This document shows, piece by piece, positions 35,465 through 48,600 of a DNA stretch of 64,000 nucleotides (its first letter is position 1; every line of letters starts with the position of its first letter). The notes under the pieces were generated by a model. It made no database searches, was not told where the DNA came from, and worked only from the letters and a program-made list of their open reading frames with translations. This stretch comes from Ischnura elegans. Lineage: Eukaryota; Arthropoda; Insecta; Odonata; Coenagrionidae. The stretch lies in assembly GCF_921293095.1 (NCBI RefSeq), contig NC_060254.1, positions 105,114,917 to 105,178,916 on the forward strand, read 5' to 3'. The position numbers and the translations under genes were made by a program.

Positions 35465-35589
35465 TACATGGTTGGACTCGGCATTTCAGTGCTCGTGATG
35501 TTTGGTCGATGTAGGAATCACCGCCGCTGCATTGTGGAGGAGTGGCAGGCCTCCAAAAACATAGCATCATGACCAGATTCGAATATCCT

Positions 35590-38500
35590 CGTCAAAATGA
35601 AAGAACACACCCTAAAGACATCTGTGGAGGAGTATACCAGATTAAATGTAAATGAAATTGTCTATACTTCTTAAAGTCTTCTTGTCTTATACTTGTAAAA
35701 ATGATTCGCAGGTTTAATGTATTTCATGTATAAATTTTTTGCACACAACAAGCATATTTACGCAAATAGGAGATATGTAACGATTAAATTTGGTAATCTA
35801 GACGTCATCGCTGTATTACAGCGACCAAAAATCAACCCCTGCTTAGTGATATTGTTTCAAGTTCAAATTCTTTATTTTGGGTGACTCACGCAATAATTAA
35901 TAATAGTAATTTCAATAACTAGAATATCTTTTATAAGAAAATTACTTCCCGTAGTTTTTTCCCTCGGTTGTAATTTATCGAGAAACACATTTTCCGGAAA
36001 TGCGAGAAAAATTAACCAACGTGATACTTTTCGTATCGTGTTTTGATGACACAGCGGTTACTTTTGAAAATATTTAGACACGAAATGAAGATATGCACGT
36101 TATATTACCTACTCGGTGAAATATTTATTCTTGGCTAGCGTCAGCAAGAATTTAAAAGGAAATGGTGTAACCTAGAACCCAACTGATAATGTGCAGTATA
36201 TTCTCTATATTCATCTTATTTTCAATGCTTGGTTCCAAAAAGTTAATATATTATAGTCATAGCCGATACATTATCGAGAGGTACTTACTTTAAAGCAGTT
36301 TCTCCTTCTACCGTGTAAATTACATCTTTTGTAGCAGGTTTGGAATGATCAAAATGGTTAAAATAATTTGATAGTCTATTCATTAGCTTCATAACATTTT
36401 TAAAGATTTTACATGGATGAAAATATGTGTCGAAAGATATTTAAACTGTTAATAATGTAGCACATTTAAAACGGATTTATATACTCACCATTATTCCTAG
36501 TACTTCATTTCCACCATCCCTCAAAAGATATGCTTCCTCTTTTCTCATAAATTGGTCTTCATACTCTTTTTCCTCTTTGATTTCCTTTCACTTTCCATGC
36601 AGAAGAACAGAAAACTTGAAAACTCGCGCTCGCCCCGTTCCTAGCACACCCTCGCAACTCAACACTGGGCTTCGGATGATACAAAAAAACTGCTGGGGGT
36701 GTTTCAGAGTCTCCCCTTCCGAGCGAATCGGGAGACTTGACGCGGATTCTACGTCACTTGCTAGCGGCCAGGCAATCCGTGCGTTTCAGACTGGCTTCCT
36801 ATCGACTAAAGGACGGCTTTCCGGTAGGATAGAAGTCGAGTGGGCTATAGATGAAGGAAGCTCATTCCGGTTGGGAATGGTGATATGTTATACTGTTGGT
36901 TTTTATTAAGTATTTGGTTCTAATAAAATAATACCACTTTATTTCATGAGTGCTGATGCATGTGGATATTCTGATAGAGTAATATTGGTGTAAGTGACTT
37001 TAATTCTCGTGTAAAGTAGACAATAAATGCGCAGACTGTATCACTGTCGGTGCAAGTTCATTTGCGTTGTTATTTGGACGAGTAATTTGACAAAAAGAAC
37101 GTTAAACAAGTTGGAATGCATGGCGTAATGACTTACAAATATGTAGGTAGCATTATGCATTGGAAATGTGTCCGTGGGTTTGAAAGTATAACAATTTGTC
37201 TAGTTTGATATGATTGTGTGCATGACCATTGGCGTCGCAGTTACATCGGAATTAGGCGTGGTAACGTGCGTAATACAGTTGATTCTATAGAGCACATCCT
37301 AAATATTCGTATTAATATGAGATGTTAGTTCAAGCATAACGGGAACAGCCACGGTAACAACTATACGGAAGCACCCTCACACAATCTTGTCATATATACT
37401 CCACAAATTTCGACGTCCTTCCCATGAGAAATAGGGTGGTTTGCTTTTGTTTTTTTATTCAGATTATTACTCCTGGAGTACGTATTTCACGCTTTTAGAT
37501 TTTTAAATTACGATACCTATTTTTCGCGATTAATTGCAAATTGAAAAATTTCAAGCGCGCGAAAACGCGACGGGTAAGCATGAATGCCGGGAAAACTCCC
37601 GTGTGACGTCGTTCTGGTTCCCGCTGCCGCAAGTGAGGTGACCTTGGGGCGAGGCTCTGAGCGCTGATACGACGCAGGATGCTAGCATGTAGCAGAGTAC
37701 CATGCTAGCTGATGGCGCTTGGCTTAAATAAGGATTATTAATACTTAATCAAACGGGGAAAACTGTCCTACCTTAGCCTGTTTTAAAAGGTGATTATTAA
37801 GACATGTTTCCCTGATCTCTGTTCCTCATGCATGCATTTGTAACCTCAGACGCTGTAAAACTCCTATCTACTCGTATAGAAACTGTGACGTTACGTGGAG
37901 TGGCATCGTATGGGCGCCAATCTGGCCTCTTTCAAATGAGGATAAAATTGACCCTTGCCATTCGTCTAAACCGGTATTTCTAAAACCAAATAATTTGTAT
38001 ATTATGAATACAGTAATGGTGGGTAAGGCATCGCAATCGACGCCTTTCGTTTTCTTTGATGAAGGAAACTACCCTATTATACAAAATGATCATCGACTTA
38101 CCCCGAAATATTTACCCTGACAAGTATGGAATTCTGTCGGGCGTGATGCTTAGAGATAAATAGCGACCGCCTATGATAAAATAAAAAAGGGAGATAAAAT
38201 TGCATCCGCCAGTCCAGCAGTCCGGAGACGGCTGCTGGCTGCGGGGATCACCGTACTCAACGGATGTTGGAAAGTGAATCTTTTAAACTAGGCGATTGAT
38301 ATAAAATCTATAATTAGACACGAACCCTTCTTTTCGTGAGCTACGTGTTTAAACAAATTTCACAATTAGAAACCTGCACTAACGGCGAATTTCTTTAAGA
38401 GCTATTTGACATGCATTCATTTAATGAATTTTAAAATAAGAAAAAGAGAATGTATGTAATTGTTTCTTGAGGTAACACTCTGGGGTCTAGTTGCTGTGAT

Positions 38501-41283
38501 AACTAGAGTTATATATTTATATCAGTCATAACTAATTGCTCCCTGTGTAACCGGGTACAAATGCTAGTGGAGGCGGAGATTTTTCAAATATTGCACCTTG
38601 CTTGCCGTAGCACTTTGAGGACGGCGTTTGGAACACATCCCTCTGTTCTTCGGAGGGTATGACAAGCCGCCATAACAATGAATACTTACCACAAATACTG
38701 ACTTGATAGAACTACCATGGAACTGCTTTTTCTTTACCTCTTCACTCTTTCTGCTGCTCCTCCATAGTGGCTGATGTTTTCACTTTATTTATTATTAAAA
38801 TATTGTTATACATTTAATTTTCTAAAATCAAGTAAATGATTCTGATGGGTTGTTACAAAATTCTAATGGCTCAAATTATGGAATCAACAAAAATTATCGT
38901 TAGAATCTTTTACAGCAAACTTGGGCATTGCCAAAAAATTGATCCATGAACCTCATTAATTAAGCTACAATAGATAAATACATAAATATCTCGCTACAGT
39001 ATCTATTCGTCGTCAAGCCTAGTCAATAAGTTATTATTATTTAATACATTTATTAGTGACAATGTGTCAAACATGGTTAAGTCAAAATCATCTGGAACTC
39101 TCTTCTTCCGTGATGCCTTGTGATATGGTATTCGTCCGAAACTTAAGGGAAGCCGATAAAACCCCCAAATAGACCACCGTGTCCTCATCAGGGCTGGTGA
39201 ATAGATGGCGTAGAGTGTCCGCTGTGTTCTCTTGCGTCGCGCTCTCGTTGTCCTTTGCATTATTCGTACAGCGGATTTCATGGTGATGCTATTTGTGAGG
39301 TGCTGTGTTTTAAATAAATCGGAATTAGTCCACTACATTATAACAATCTTTTATGATTGAAAAAACTCGTCCTTTTTGTTATAGCCTAGACAATAAGGCT
39401 CAGGTCATTGAGATAATTTACAATATATGTTTAAATTCAATCGTGGAGAACAGTTCCCATAAGTTCCCATTGCCACACCAATTGTTTTATGGCCACATGC
39501 GCATTTTTCAGGAAGTAATTGAACATTTATTATTTATATTATTGATTGAATCATTTATGTTCTCAACTAATAGACTTAGTAATTAGAGAATAAAAGAGAG
39601 ACAAGATGCCGCTGAAGGAAGGTAGATAGGAGAGAAATACATGGTACTTAATGGGCGTAAGATGAAATTTAGAATGATTTAATAAAGTAGGTTTTATGCT
39701 ATATCAAATTGGAATTTTAAGTATTTCATGTTATCTTATATTGGCTTGGTCGCGTAGAAATTTTCTTTCAGAAACATGTGGCAGATATTAACTTCGACGA
39801 TGTTGTGAATTTTGGATTAATTTTGTCTCGAGCACCTACCTCACATGTGACTCTAAAAAAACTTTATAAAGAAGAAGACCAATGGACATCAAGTCATATT
39901 AGAATCACATGATGACCAATGAAAAATATATTCAATCGTGTGAAAAGAAGTTACTCTAAATTTTAAGATTAAGTAGCGCTCAGATAGTATGAGTTTCATG
40001 GAAGACTACCTGAGATTAGAATTTGATGAAAGGAACGATTTTCCCCTCCACACCCTCCTTACCACAAGCTCAGTCATCTGAGAACATAAGTTGTCCGTTT
40101 AAGGCTCGTAGCAAGCCTCATTAACAATATCACAGCCATTGATTCTCTCGCGTTGTGAGAACCATGGAGCAAAAAGAACGAAATTTGATGAATGGGAATT
40201 GAAATTTCTTGTCCTTCATGCTTTTAAAAGAGATATATAAAAAAATCAACTGTGGCCAAGGTTGAGACGTATAACATACTTATGACATATGACATGACAC
40301 CTGAAAGAAAGATACATCATAAGCAATGGAGGCATTAAAAATCACCAAGCAAACAAATGAAATTCAGTCGAATTATTATGCTTCTTTGTTTTGGGACAAA
40401 TGAGGCGTGTTACTTTTTGATTTCATTCTGCCGGGTTTCACGATAAATGCAAATGCTTGGTCGATTGCGCGGAGCCATTCAAAATAAAATAAGAGGCGTG
40501 CTGAATTCTGTAAGTGTTCTGATGCATGACACCGCCCGTCTCCTAAGCGCTTGTGCTACCCAACTGTTCTTTGAGCAATTTCAATGGGGCGTTTACGATA
40601 ACCCTCCTTTCCAATAATGAACTTGCGATTTTTGACTTGCATATTTCGCGGAGTGACAATTTGGCTAGGACAAAGCGTTTAAAAGCGGACAATTAGATTC
40701 AGGAAAGCGGTGAAATCATTGAAAGGCATTCGCAGCAACGTCCTATGGAGAACAACCTTCGCCGAGGCCATTGCATCGAAAATGAAGCAAATGTGTACTT
40801 ATTGTTTAGCAATGAAATGATTTATGTTCGATCACTTATTCTTTTAGTCATGACCCATTGGAGATAGAAAAAAACAGCCCTCGGTAATGAGAAAGAACAT
40901 ACAAAGAATAATTAAAAAATAAGCAATACTCAGGTACAGGATATTAAATCAGGAAGATCAAAGAGATGACAGAAAATACTGAACACGAATGAAAATAATC
41001 AGGTATATAACATTAGCCATTACATCTTAACTATCTATACTTGAGGTGGTTGGTTGGTCGGGGGATCAGAAAACTAAAATCCTCGTCACCTACCGCCATC
41101 GCACCAACCTCCACCTACGCATAAAATTATGCAATAAATAAAAGCGGTGATGGCATAAGATAAGTAATGTATTCCAGTTCTGGATAGCACAGTTCATCCT
41201 ATAAAAAGGAAGTCACATTCGGATGGAAGTTAATCCCGTGATACTTTATAGTTGAGTTGAAACTTTAAAGCTCACTATAATAA
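35590..41283. other. Gene-poor stretch
   Basis: Mostly AT-rich sequence without identifiable transposon ends. One GC- and CpG-richer patch around 36590-36870 is open in one frame for about 110 codons (36577-36909) and follows a plausible acceptor (TTTCACTTTCCATGCAG near 36600), but no family was recognised. A second CpG-richer patch lies near 37560-37700. Minus-strand sequence near 39180-39230 contains CCTGATGAGGACACGG, faintly like a PLE 3' end. Nothing else seen. Confidence 0.4.
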
Positions 41284-41779
41284 CCCACACAGCACAAGAA
41301 CTCGCGTACATAATGTATTTACCAAGGAAATTGATGTATACTATACATAATGTATTTTGTAACGTATTATTGCTGTATTACAGCGTTATTATATGTAGGG
41401 ATTTACATTATGTATATTGGTGTATCCATACCGGTATAATGCATAAACCTGTGAGTTTATATTAGCGACCAAAAATATAAATGTAACATATAGGAGAGTA
41501 CACTGCCGAGGAAAATTATATTTGTGGATTAATATTCACTCTGAAAACTAATAATTGCCTAGCACATTATCGGTTTTAATGAGTCCACTCATAAGATCAT
41601 CTTTGAGCGAAGTAGTGATATCCTTGAAACCCCTACGTTGTTTACGAGTGAATTTACGTTACGTTTCACCACTTTTTAGGGATTTTTGTGGTGTAAGTTA
41701 TTGAAAATTGAAGTTTCTGATGATAGTGAATTTTCCTTTATTCTTGAATTTCATTCGCTGGGCTTAAGAAACGTGTGTT

Positions 41780-42950
41780 TGTGAGACATTTTTGTTAAAA
41801 ACGCCTTTCACGTGTTCAGTGCCGGAGTGCGAAGAAAACTCCAGGAGTGGACCCAAAGTTAAGTTTTTAGCTTTCCAAGATACCATGAGCTGGAGATCAA
41901 GTGGATTCGGGCGATCAGAAGAGACAATTTCATCTCCACGAAAAACAGTAAGGTATGTACCCTTTCACGCTGTAATTATTTGGATGTAATTTCTAGCTAG
42001 ATGTGGCTTGGAGATGTTGATGAATGTCTCCAATTCTAAAAGTGGTGATTTAAAATATTGTAGCGGCAATTCGACTGAAAATTCTTTTATTTTAGTTGTT
42101 TTTTGTATTATTTCGTTCAGTAAACGTGTGGTTGAAGGAGTTACTGGGAATTATAATTTAGCAGCCAAGTTTATGGTATCGAATATTATTTCTTAGCTTG
42201 CCCTTTGGTGTGTTATGCGTCTGAAACTCTGTACTCAGTTAAAAATACTTATTTAACTTAGAATTGAAAAGCTGTTTGAATTATTTACGCCCTAAGTTAT
42301 ATACTAGGGTATTTTCGATGAAGCTTCCTGAGTCATTGTATTTTTGGCGTAGTACCGTATATTACGGGGGAAAACACATACCTTTTAAGGTATTCATGCT
42401 TTCGAATTAATTTGAGCTTATGTATCATTTCGCAAGACCAGCGATACTCACTTAATAAGTTTCATGGAAAGCAATGCTGAGAAATTCATTGAGTCTCGTC
42501 AGTAACTTATATGCTATTAGTGTGTATGAACCGCCGTGAATGGAGATCGTGGGTGATGCAATGAACCGGAATTTAGCTGTGTCCGGCTTTTATCATCTCA
42601 AATTATCTTATGCTTATATCTAGTTTTTTATAAAAAAAATCATTGAGGTATGTAGTTATCTCCTGTATTTACCAGCCAAGTCATTAGATATATTTCTCAT
42701 TCAGAAATGCCTTAAATTGAAAAGACTAAGTAATTTACTTGGTATTTTCTTATTTATTAATTTTAGGTGTGTGAGCTGCACTTCACATCGAGTGACATCA
42801 GAAAAGAATCTGTGGCCTTGCACGAGAAGATGGGGAGATAATTCGTGTTGAATTAAGGTGCCGAGACTGGAGGAAGGTGCCATTTCTTCAGTTACCAAAC
42901 TATCATTCAGAAGACAGAAAGACAGTGGTATAAGTGACGTATAGAACTAT
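41780..42950 (+). pseudogene. THAP zinc-finger domain, two exons, frameshifted
   Basis: Exon 1 encodes LKTPFTCSVPECEENS (first two zinc Cys, CxxxxC) and KVKFLAF. After a one-base frame change it encodes ELEIKWIRAIRRDNFISTKN. A phase-0 GT-AG intron (41953-42766) separates it from exon 2, which begins VCELHFTSSDIRKESVALHE (third Cys and His). After a further frame change, PRLEEGAISSV matches the C-terminal PxxxxGAxP-type motif. All four zinc ligands and the Trp are present, but at least two frame changes and the lack of an upstream ATG make it a pseudogene. THAP domains bind the transposon ends in such elements. Confidence 0.75.
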
Positions 42951-43639
42951 GGTGGATGTGGATTTTTTAAGTGGATGATTGACAATAGACATTCGTTGGA
43001 GAAACTATTGAAGATAGTTATTATGGCTTCTGTCAATGTACTTAAAAATAATTTTTGTTCAAAAGAGAATGACAATATTTGTTTCAGCAAAGTATTTCAT
43101 GGTAACAAGAGAGGATTGCAGCTATTATTGTGATTGAATAATGAAAATATAAAATATCTGTATTTTAATTGTTTTTTTCTTTCCTGCCACTATAATTCAT
43201 TGTGGTGATTTCCTCATGCATGGTAAGAGCTGAGATGTGATTTAAGAGATATCATATTCTTTATACATATTTTTATGCTGGTGGTTTGGCAGGACTTTCA
43301 AATTTTTATTAGATTGATACATCTACTGCAAAGTGACATTGAAACTTTTGCTCATCCCAAACAATATTTCAAATGCATAAGCGCCTGGGACTGGTACGTT
43401 TTAGTAGCTGAGGTTGGACTATATGTAAATTTTGGCTTTCATTTTGATGAATACGAGCGGAATAATAGCAGATGTGTCAATGATGTTATGATTCACTGCC
43501 AATTGTCATTGAACAATCTTATTTACTCAGGCTCTAGGGTAAGATTTTCATAGCCCATCTGTCATGCAATGTCTAATTCAGTGAAAAATTGAAGAAGAAT
43601 TTACTCTTTAATTAATAGAACCATTTGGGACCTTGTGTG

Positions 43640-44000
43640 AACACCTTTTACCCTGCTAGAAAGAAATTATCTATCCAAGGAAAGTGCATGGAATGCAACC
43701 AGGTTTAATCAAATGCTTGGCCTCGCCACACACGCTTGGGAACAAGCCTTATCTCTAGGTGGCTGTGTTACAACCCGTTACTAGCAATCCCTGGCATTAG
43801 GATGGTTATGGATTTTCCTCTTGACTGCATGCATTTGCTTTGTTTAGGGGTCATGAGGAAGATATTATTAGCTTTTATGAGAGGCAACAAAAATGTTAAG
43901 CTTCCAAGCTATGCTTTAATTATTTGTATTGATCGGTTAGTAAGTATTGCACCTCATATCCCCTGTGAATTTGTTAGGAAAAGACGTTCACTTACATGAA
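43640..44000 (+). pseudogene. Transposase-like segment with DxxH motif (possible CACTA/DUF4218 type)
   Basis: The plus strand encodes MVMDFPLDCMHLLCLGVMRK, ILLAFMRGNKNVKLP and PCEFVRKRRSL. PLDxMHxxCLGVxRKLL followed by a later (E)FxRKxRSL is a hallmark I associate with invertebrate transposase-domain proteins of the Tnp2/DUF4218 (CACTA-like) kind. The frame is lost at about 43995, just before the satellite. The upstream frame at 43275-43553 may be another piece but is not recognisable. The family assignment is from memory and needs a profile search. Confidence 0.5.
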
Positions 44001-44069
44001 CTACTGAGGTTGAAGGTAGCTTGTATATGTAATTGTTACAATATAACTGTCATGGAAATATACATTTTG

Positions 44070-44230
44070 GTACACCATGTAATTTACGTGGAAAAATACA
44101 CCACTGTACATCATGTAATTTACGTGGAAAAATACACCACTGTACATCATGTAATTTACGTGGAAAAATACACTACTGTACATCATGTAATTTTCATGGA
44201 AAAATACACTAGTGTACATCATGTATTACA
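44070..44230 (+). repeat. 36-bp tandem repeat, four units plus a partial
   Basis: Units begin GTACACC/GTACATC at 44070, 44106, 44142, 44178 and 44214, each continuing ATGTAATTTACGTGG and AAAAATACAC. The period of 36 is a multiple of three, so frames stay open on both strands across the array, giving misleading open frames. Each unit contains a near palindrome around TACGTG. It lies near the right end of the THAP element and may be an amplified subterminal motif. Confidence 0.9.
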
Positions 44231-44390
44231 CTGTATTATACGTGTACTAGAGGACATTTGAAGCATATTTACAGTGAAAATACACAGAAATTACTGCTGT
44301 ATTACAATTGAATACAGCATCCGGTCTTCGTGTATTTTGACTGTATTACAGATGCAATACATGTGTATTCCACCTTGTGTGCTGTATGGG

Positions 44391-45225
44391 AATCGAATTA
44401 GAACTTATCATGAGAAACATTTATCACATGTTTCTTGCGTGTATAATGATTAAGAAGTTCTCCTTGGTGTTTATGTTTGGTAATAGGATACATAAAACGT
44501 GAAAGGAAATGTGTAAACTTAAATATATAAACTTAAGAATTCACCGTGTAACCAATCCAATTAAGCAGGCGATTGAACAGAAATTACAGCATGTTCTAAA
44601 TCTTCTAATTCAACATAATTCTCTGCGTGCCACTTTTCGGATGTTTGGCAGGGGATGATTAATCACCATCTTGCAGCATGCAAGAGGACCACCGCTCCCG
44701 AACCGCACGGTCATTGTAATATTACGCATAATGGCATAATATACGTCCATATCAGGGGCTTTGGGTCATCGATTCACGTGTTCACTCTTACTTGTAATTT
44801 CATTTGCTTTAACACAGTTAAGTTAACATAAGATCTCACTCTGCGACTATTCGCAGGAAAACGAACCTTGTGAACAATGCATGTGACGTAACGAGAGGGA
44901 TGTATAGGGTCTCATTTGTTGTGCCCTGACTCCCTTTCCCCCATCCCCTCTACTTCTCCTTCAATACCTCCCCTTAACAACCAGCTCTCCACCCAACGAC
45001 GCGCAAACCGAGCCTCTCACGAACGCATTCGCGATGCGCTTGGACTCGAAATCAGTCCAACAATTTTGACTCTGACTTGAGCTATTTGTTCACGGCAACC
45101 TCCCCTGATATCCTAAGTGATTCCCCGCCCTCTTTACCTCTCAGGACTGTATGTTAGAAGCAGTGCGTCACTTTGAGTTTTCCCCTAATTCCTCATTCCA
45201 TCATACCTAGTTAAGTTTGAGCCTC
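44391..45225. other. No recognisable gene
   Basis: Includes a CpG-richer patch (44940-45065) that could be promoter sequence for the small spliced unit downstream. No coding similarity. Confidence 0.35.
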
Positions 45226-45665
45226 ACAGCAGTTCGGATAGGGTAAGGAGGTGTGTCCTCCCTCGCAGAAGGGTACGGGTAAGTCCTATTCTCGTAAATA
45301 ACCTATTAATCCATGATAACCTACAAATTTAATCATAATTGTTCATTATTTTTGATCAAGAAGGAAACATTCTTTGGAAAATTATTTGGACACAATTATT
45401 GGAGTTTTTGTACCCACATCCTTGGTTTCGACTTCATGTTACTTCCGAGTATAATGATTAAGAACCTTTCCTTTCATCAGTACCAAATTTTTAGTGCTAT
45501 AGCTTAAAGCTACTTCTTGTTCTTTTTACAGTTTACAAAAGGTGGAGTGAACAATTCAATTAATTCAGTGATTGACAGTGCAATCCTAAAATCAAGTTGC
45601 CAACGATCTCTTCAAGCCTTTTCCTCAACGTTTGGATAATAATAAATCGTTCTTCATCACGATGA
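45226..45665 (+). ncRNA. Candidate small two-exon noncoding transcript
   Basis: An exon ending ACGG at 45278 is followed by GTAAGT (45279). A TTCTTGTTCTTTTTACAG acceptor ends at 45531, and AATAAA follows at 45641-45646. Upstream sequence is CpG-rich with CAGTTCGG near the proposed start, similar to the CAGTTCGCGG at the larger gene's proposed start (49232). No long frame crosses the junction. This is a pattern-only call. Confidence 0.25.
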
Positions 45666-48600
45666 AAGCAGTGTGCATGTCTCTTGGAATAATGTGAAGC
45701 TACCAGAATGTGTTACTTAGCGGCTAAAGAGTGAAGTGAAAGTGTCAAGGTTCCATCAAATAATTCATTGTCAGTGTTGTGTTCAATGTGAAGTGCTTGT
45801 GAATACAAGTACTTTGGGGTGTCGCTGTTTTAAAGCTGAGCTCTGTCGTCGATGGACCTGGAAGCAAGTAGAAGTTAGGGAGTCTTCTCCTCTTGCAGTT
45901 TTATTCAACATGGAGGTTAAACAATTTTTGCAGAAAATAATTTAAAACAGAAGTGATATAGCTCCATTTTTTTCCGAGGAGAAGGAAAATTCTTTGACCC
46001 AATTCGCGGAGTCTCCTGAAAATGAAAAATATTTCAGGAGTTTATTCGTAGAGTGTCTTTGAATGTTGGAGCTATCGGTTTTTGTAGTATGGCGGGGTGA
46101 ATAAAAAAGGATTTTCAGATTAGTTCAATAGGTATAAATTTCCTAGTACTGCTCTTTCGCTATCGCGTGATCTGGCCACCAATTTCTACAGGTTCGACTA
46201 TGTTGATTTAAGATGCCTTGGGATGAATATTCCTAATGCTCGTATAGAGATTCGTAATGATCCAATGCTTTGATTTTACACCCCATACTGATCAGCTATT
46301 TATAACAGTTTTTAATTAGTAAAGTGTCTGAAAATGCAATCAGTGTCGTGTACACTAAGTTCTCAAAAAGGTTTTTTTTCAGTGAAAAAAGGGTCGGATA
46401 GAAAAGAACAACTGAATCACCTCTTTGGTAAAGAGAGTTGAAGTGAGAAAGGTGTTTGGTTGGTAAAAGTAGATAAGCTTCTTCTCCACTTCTCACTGCG
46501 CTTTTAACACATGAATGTGCAAATCTACGTGAGGCAGTATATAACCGTATGACTCGCTATAATCTAAACCTTTTCTTTTGCGTGTTTCATGGTATATACC
46601 TTGATTTGATCCCTTGCGTGCCGACCGTGTAAATCTCAGACAAAACGCACGCCATAATAGTGCTAATTAAATATTTCTGCCACATTTGCTTCGTTCACTT
46701 TTTTATCCAAAATAAACCCTTCTCCATATTTTTCCTTCGTCGTTTACTTCACAGAAAAATCGAAAAAGTTTGAAAGCTGAAGTAAACCACGATGCATTTC
46801 CCCTTGTACTGACATAACTCGTGAGTTGCGAAAGAATATTATTATATATTGACAGAATACTTAGTCGGATTATCTCATGTTTAAAAGTTACGAGGCGGAC
46901 GAATTGTATCTCTTCAGCTTTTGTTGACTACGACCATTGTCATTAAATAACACAATACTGATAAGCAAACCACGCTGGCAAAGTCTGAATTACACATTCA
47001 GAAATATTCCCATGCAGAAACGCGTTGATTAGGTGACCAAGCTAATACCAATGAACTTGGCTTGTGCTGAAGTTGAAATTCATTGATTATTTCCGTACAG
47101 ATTTTTCTTGAAATTTGCAATAATGTTAGTGTCGCATCATTGTGGCTTCGATGAACTGTTGCGAAATCTCCTTCACTTTAACCTCTCCAAACACAGAACT
47201 TAGAATAGGCATGCCTGCTGGCGCCAAGAATTGGGGCCTAAAATCCGTAATAATTCTAGTCGACAATGGTTTTATTTCGGGGAAAATAAAACAAAAATTT
47301 GCATTAATTTAAAACATGTTTAAACCTACTCAAGATGCCAGTTTTTATGCCTTTCCTGAAGAACAAAATTTGCTATATCAAAGATAATTAATTTGAGTCG
47401 TTACAAAATGATTAAATCTAATGATGAAATCATAACGACATGACTTACCTTGAGTAAAATTCGAAGATGAAGACCAAGATCCTTCACGGAAGAAATCAAT
47501 TTCATCTGTCCTTCATTACGCTATCCTTGAAGTGGTAACTTTTGCTGGTGACTTATATCTTAAGTTGGTTCGTAATGAACCATTTAGCAATCTCTGTGTA
47601 TAAAGAAGACGGCATCAGGTTACTCCATCCGTTGGCCCAAGTTGAACTTGGCTATCAGGGAAACGAATCTGCGAATGACCAGAAAAATAAATACTACTAT
47701 GTTATTTTTATAATTCAATCAAGAGCTACTAATTTCATCGGCGTGTACATTAAAGTATAATGCCATAATTATTCAGGCTTAGTTAGCGACACTACTTTGA
47801 GGCCAAGAAAGGTTTGATAGCTACTAACTAACGCCATTATAAATGAACAAATGTAAAAGCGAGCATGCAAGTCTTCGATATTTTATCGATATCCGTGGCA
47901 TAGTGGAAGAAGATGATCACATTGCGGACTTAATTGAAAAGCATAGATCATATAGAAGACTGAAGATCTTCGAAGCAATTGAAAGCTCTGTTTTGAACTG
48001 TCCAGATTTAATTGTTTACGCTCGGCTAATTACCAAAATGGAAAATATTTTTGGGTGTTATTTGAATGCTTTTTTGCGATTAAACTTAAGGCAGCAATTA
48101 TGAGATTATCGACCCATTCGCAGCTGGCTTACAACGGACAAATGGATAGAACATTTCCGTTTCATGGAATCTTTACCACCGAAATAATGCGTAGAGAAGG
48201 AGTATTAATCTAAGCAATGCATTGAACCATGATTGAATTGAAACTACTAATGCTCAGTGTGGTTTTCATACCTAAATATTCGATAAATTTGAAACATCTG
48301 TGACAAATAATGGATCGTAAAGGTGAGATTTTTATGCGCTATTGAGAACACATAAATACTTATCCCATATGTACAAATCCCATAGCGTGATTAGCTCTTA
48401 TCGCTCGCGAACTCACTAAATATCTCCGCTAATCACTGTCGTATGGAGTAAGTTTACATGGTGAGCTACATTAGTAACATGTTAATGCTTGAGGACAATC
48501 ATGATTAGAATTACTTTCTCTGTTCACCATCTCATAAAAATTACTTGTGCTCACTTACCTCAGTCAAAACCGCTGCATTTCTTCCAAGTATTTCTGTTGA

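Larger units (their letters stand above)
33949..35580 (-). pseudogene. Third PLE fragment: GIY-YIG endonuclease split by a MITE
   Basis: The minus strand first encodes (about 35545-35467) QCSGGDSYIDQTSRALKCRV, the GIY-YIG region with Asp in place of the conserved YIG Gly. After the MITE at 34321-35464 the frame resumes with EEHRRHVKNRHFTQSAAAEH, NIGFDDASLLYKEGRYFP, REAIEIAKTTKNFNREDGYN (34337-34017), the conserved PLE C-terminus. Removing the MITE and one TA puts the two halves in frame. Downstream lies a hammerhead-like core at 33949-33990. The 5' part is truncated. Confidence 0.8.
41284..44390 (+). mobile_element. THAP-domain DNA transposon remnant
   Basis: Inverted ends: CCCACACAGCACAAG at 41284, and on the other strand CCCATACAGCACACAAG from 44390. 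Subterminal regions on both sides repeat TGTATTACAG-like words. Inside lie a THAP domain (41780-42950) and a transposase-like segment (43640-43990). A THAP domain followed by a transposase is the organisation of several cut-and-paste families (P, Kolobok and others). The flanks do not show a clear target duplication, so the family is unresolved. Confidence 0.55.

Noticed and set aside
39003-39281. Minus-strand frame with CCTGATGAGGACACGG, considered as a PLE 3' end with a hammerhead
   Set aside because: The stem and the GAAA element do not follow at the right distance, and the frame shows no PLE motif.
44070-44230. CRISPR-like array (regular 36-bp units)
   Set aside because: Units are contiguous near-identical repeats with no unique spacers, and the genome is eukaryotic.
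44001-44261. Open frames on both strands with 12-residue repeats
   Set aside because: Artefact of a 36-bp tandem repeat whose period is a multiple of three.
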